NCBI RefSeq assembly: GCF_932526225.1
Contig: NC_064040.1
Span: 9,172,856-9,236,855 of the forward strand
Reading direction: 5' to 3'
From: Nematostella vectensis
Lineage: Eukaryota; Cnidaria; Anthozoa; Actiniaria; Edwardsiidae
DNA length: 64,000 nucleotides
The notes under the pieces: model-generated
What the model was told of the DNA's origin: nothing
The model's input: only the letters and a program-made list of their open reading frames with translations
Database searches by the model: none
In this document: positions 62,027-64,000 of the stretch, one piece after another
How the letters are laid out: every line of letters starts with the position of its first letter
Position numbering within the stretch: the first letter of the stretch is position 1
Made by a program: the position numbers and the translations under genes

Positions 62027-62098
62027 GGTTCCATGGTGTAATGGTTAGCACTCTGGACTCTGAATCCAACGATCCAGGTTTAAATCTCGGTGGGACCT
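62027..62098 (+). pseudogene. tRNA-Gln(CTG)-like, GGTTCC form
   Basis: Duplicate of the 60166 copy with the same lesions. Confidence 0.65.
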
Positions 62099-62169
62099 TT
62101 CCTTTTTTTTAGCTTTTTAGCTCTTTTTTCCCATAAGAAACTCTCTTACCATACGATCTCCTATCGGTT

Positions 62170-62241
62170 GGTCCCATGGTGTAATGGTTAGCACTCTGGA
62201 CTTTGAATCCAGCGATCCGAGTTCAAATGTCGGTGGGACCT
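62170..62241 (+). pseudogene. tRNA-Gln(TTG) with broken B box
   Basis: Same GTTCAAATG lesion as at 60309. Confidence 0.6.
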
Positions 62242-62312
62242 TTCATTTTCTTTAGCTTTATAGCTCTTGTTTTCCATGGGAAACTCTCTTACCGCACAAT
62301 TTCACATCTGTG

Positions 62313-62384
62313 GGTCCCATGGTGTAATGGTTAGCACTTTGGACTTTGAATCCAGCGATCCGAGTTCAAATCTCGGTGGGACCT
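62313..62384 (+). tRNA. tRNA-Gln(TTG)
   Basis: Consensus with one wobble pair at the anticodon stem (TTGGA); T arm perfect; run of T follows. Confidence 0.78.
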
Positions 62385-62455
62385 TTATTTTTTTTTCGCT
62401 TCATATCTCTTGTTTCCCATAGGCACCTCTCTTTCAGTACGAGCTCATATCGGTT

Positions 62456-62527
62456 GGTCCAATGGTGTAATGGTTAGCACTTTGGATTGTAAATACAGCG
62501 ATCCGTGTTCTAACCTCGGTGAGACCT
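62456..62527 (+). pseudogene. tRNA-Gln-derived, GTA anticodon, decayed
   Basis: Third copy of the 60596 relic. Confidence 0.75.
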
Positions 62528-62593
62528 TTTTTTTAGCTTAATAGCTCTTGTTTCTTATAGGAAACTCTCTTACCATACGATCTCATATCGGTT

Positions 62594-62665
62594 GGTCCCA
62601 TGGTGTAATGGTTAGCACGCTGGACTCTGAATCCAGCCATCCGAGTTCAAATCTCGGTGGGAACT
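62594..62665 (+). tRNA. tRNA-Gln(CTG), acceptor mismatch
   Basis: Duplicate of the 60735 form with GCACGCTGGAC; ends GGGAAC. Confidence 0.55.
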
Positions 62666-62738
62666 TTCTTTTCTTCTTTACCTTAACATCTCTTGTTTCC
62701 CATAGCAAACTTTCTTACCATACGATCTCCTATCGGTT

Positions 62739-62810
62739 GGTCCCATGGTGTAATGGTTAGCACTCTGGACTTTGAATCCAGCGATCCGAATTCAAATCTC
62801 GGTGGGACCT
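62739..62810 (+). tRNA. tRNA-Gln(TTG), one T-stem change
   Basis: CCGAATTCAAATCTCGG: a G-to-A change affects the first B-box base; otherwise consensus. Confidence 0.6.
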
Positions 62811-62881
62811 TTCATTTTCTTTGGCTTTATAGCTCTTGTTTCCCATGGGAAACTCTCTTACCGCACAATTTAACATCGGTT

Positions 62882-62953
62882 GGTCCCATGGTGTAATGGT
62901 TAGCACTCTGGACTTTGAATCCAGCGATCCGAGTTCAAATGTCGGTGGGACCT
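62882..62953 (+). pseudogene. tRNA-Gln(TTG) with broken B box
   Basis: Same GTTCAAATG lesion as at 60309. Confidence 0.6.
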
Positions 62954-63024
62954 TTCATTTTCTTTAGCTTTATAGCTCTTGTTTTCCATGGGAAACTCTC
63001 TTACCGCACAATTTCACATCGGTG

Positions 63025-63096
63025 GGTCCCATGGTGTAATGGTTAGCACTCTGGACTCTGAATCCAGCGATCCGAGTTCAAATCTCGGTGGGACCT
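63025..63096 (+). tRNA. tRNA-Gln(CTG), consensus
   Basis: Perfect copy followed directly by a T run (a strong Pol III terminator). Confidence 0.92.
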
Positions 63097-63169
63097 TTTT
63101 TTTTCTTTTTAGCCTAATAGTTCTTGTTTCTCATAGGAAAATCTCTTACCATACGATCTCATATCGGTT

Positions 63170-63241
63170 GGTCCCATGGTGTAATGGTTAGCACTCTGGA
63201 CTGTAAATCCGGTGATCCGAGTTCAAATCTCGGTGGGACCT
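63170..63241 (+). tRNA. tRNA with Gln body but Tyr-type GTA anticodon
   Basis: Anticodon arm CTGGACTGTAAATCCGG pairs fully (one wobble) with loop CTGTAAA, anticodon GTA. Acceptor, D and T arms are the intact Gln-family sequence, followed by TTTT. Either an anticodon-shift tRNA or an inactive copy. Confidence 0.75.
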
Positions 63242-63312
63242 TTTATTTTATTAGCCTTATAGCTCTTGTTTCCCATAGGAAAACCCTCTTACCGCACAAT
63301 TTAACATCGGTT

Positions 63313-63384
63313 GGTCCCATGGTGTAATGGTTAGCACTCTGGACTTTGAATCCAGCGATCCGAGTTCAAATCTCGGTGGGACCT
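63313..63384 (+). tRNA. tRNA-Gln(TTG), consensus
   Basis: All arms pair; followed by TTTCTTTTTTTTT. Confidence 0.92.
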
Positions 63385-63456
63385 TTCTTTTTTTTTTACC
63401 TTAAAAGCACTTGTCTCCCATAGCAAACTCTCTTACCATACTATCTCCTATCGGTT

Positions 63457-63528
63457 GGTCCCATGGTGTAATGGTTAGCACTCTGGACTTTGAATCCAGC
63501 GATCCGAGTTCAAATCTCGGTGGGACCT
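63457..63528 (+). tRNA. tRNA-Gln(TTG), consensus
   Basis: All arms pair; followed by TTTTATTTT. Confidence 0.92.
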
Positions 63529-63598
63529 TTTATTTTATTAGCCTTATAGCTCTTGTTTCCCATAGGAAACTCTCTTACCATACGATCTCCTATCGGTT

Positions 63599-63669
63599 GG
63601 TCCATGGTGTAACGGTTAGCACTCTGGACTTTGAATCCAGCGATCCGAGTTCAAATCTCGGTTGGACCT
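63599..63669 (+). pseudogene. tRNA-Gln(TTG) with 1-nt acceptor deletion
   Basis: 5' end GGTCCATGG lacks one C of GGTCCC, and the 3' end reads GGTTGGACC. Anticodon and T arms intact. Confidence 0.65.
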
Positions 63670-63740
63670 TTCATTTTCTTTAGCTTTATAGCTCTTGTTT
63701 CCCATAGGAAACTCTCTTACCGCACAATTTCACATCGGTT

Positions 63741-63812
63741 GGTCCCATGGTGTAATGGTTAGCACTCTGGACTCTGAATCCAACGATTCAGGTTCAAATC
63801 TCGGTGGGACCT
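63741..63812 (+). tRNA. tRNA-Gln(CTG), variant stems
   Basis: Anticodon stem ends TCCAA and T stem CAGG pairs poorly with CTCGG; acceptor and D arms consensus. Doubtful function. Confidence 0.5.
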
Positions 63813-63882
63813 TTTATTTTATTAGCCTTATAGCTTTTGTTTCTCATAAGAAACTCTCTTACCATACGATCTCATATCGGTT

Positions 63883-63955
63883 GTCCCATAGTGTAACGGT
63901 TAGCACTCTGGACTTTTAATCCAGCGATCCGAGTTCTCAATTCTTGATGGGACCT
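63883..63955 (+). pseudogene. tRNA-Gln-derived, anticodon TTT
   Basis: 5' G lost, D arm AGTGTAACGG, loop CTTTTAA, T arm carries an insertion (GTTCTCAATTCTTGATG). Confidence 0.75.
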
Positions 63956-64000
63956 TTCTTTTTGAAAAGCTTAATAGCTCTTGTTTCCCATAGGAAACTC

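Larger units (their letters stand above)
59153..63955 (+). repeat. Tandem array of ~144-bp units, each a tRNA-Gln-type gene plus conserved spacer (34 copies)
   Basis: The period is about 144 bp: a 72-bp tRNA-like block and a spacer sharing TTTCTTT, AGCTCTTGTTTCCCATAGGA, AACTCTCTTACC and CATCGGTT. The spacer repeats as well as the tRNA, so growth was by tandem duplication, not retroposition. Larger blocks are also duplicated: about 60309-61022 recurs at +714/715 bp, and about 61310-61880 recurs at +1144 bp. The array continues past the right edge and lies after UNC79 exon 12, probably within its next intron. Overlapping 60-116 aa frames are artefacts. Confidence 0.93.

Noticed and set aside
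60406-63919. Many 67-116 aa ORFs (SHGVMVSTLDFESSDPSSNLGG)
   Set aside because: These are translations of tRNA-Gln genes (GVMVSTLDFESSDPSSNLGG equals the tRNA sequence in one frame).

Overview
The window is animal nuclear DNA. It carries three spliced genes whose products match conserved metazoan proteins, one intronless GPCR gene, many tandem minisatellites, several MITE-like inverted-repeat elements, and a dense array of glutamine tRNA units. Short exons with near-vertebrate intron positions, many miniature DNA elements and a lineage-specific GPCR suggest an invertebrate such as an anthozoan cnidarian (Nematostella-like). That species guess is inference.

Layout. (1) 259-14809, + strand: the last 18 coding exons visible of SCFD1/Sly1, an ER-Golgi SM protein; its start lies left of the window. 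Its introns hold a 43-bp array (1597-4699) and a 37-bp array (6540-11270). (2) 17080-18366, + strand: an intronless class A GPCR, followed by a 33-bp array. (3) 20365-48783, - strand: a complete 24-exon FANCM (2655 aa by my splicing; the exon lengths sum to 7968 nt and every junction is phase-compatible). It contains the DEAH helicase, a long acidic middle, a degenerate ERCC4 nuclease domain and a C-terminal HhH domain. The last seven exons are each 66-127 nt and lie among several kilobases of repeats. (4) 48784-49340: a 557-bp divergent promoter region between the FANCM and UNC79 start codons. (5) 49341-58976, + strand: the first 12 coding exons (721 codons) of UNC79, a NALCN-complex subunit; the gene runs past the right edge. 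(6) 59153-63955: 34 tRNA-Gln-type units on a period of about 144 bp, probably inside the next UNC79 intron. A further tRNA-Gln lies antisense in an earlier UNC79 intron.

Main observation. Most of the minisatellites are not random intronic repeats. In about ten cases, in three unrelated genes, the repeat unit is a copy of the exon-intron junction of the neighbouring exon. The true splice site is the exon-proximal copy and the others extend into the intron. Eight cases copy a 5' splice site and two copy a 3' splice site. This gives introns carrying tens of tandem decoy splice sites. I know of no named class for this, but I could not search.

The three spliced genes have unrelated roles: ER-Golgi fusion (SCFD1), replication-fork and crosslink repair (FANCM), and the neuronal sodium-leak channel complex (UNC79). 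Nothing suggests co-regulation except the shared FANCM/UNC79 promoter region.
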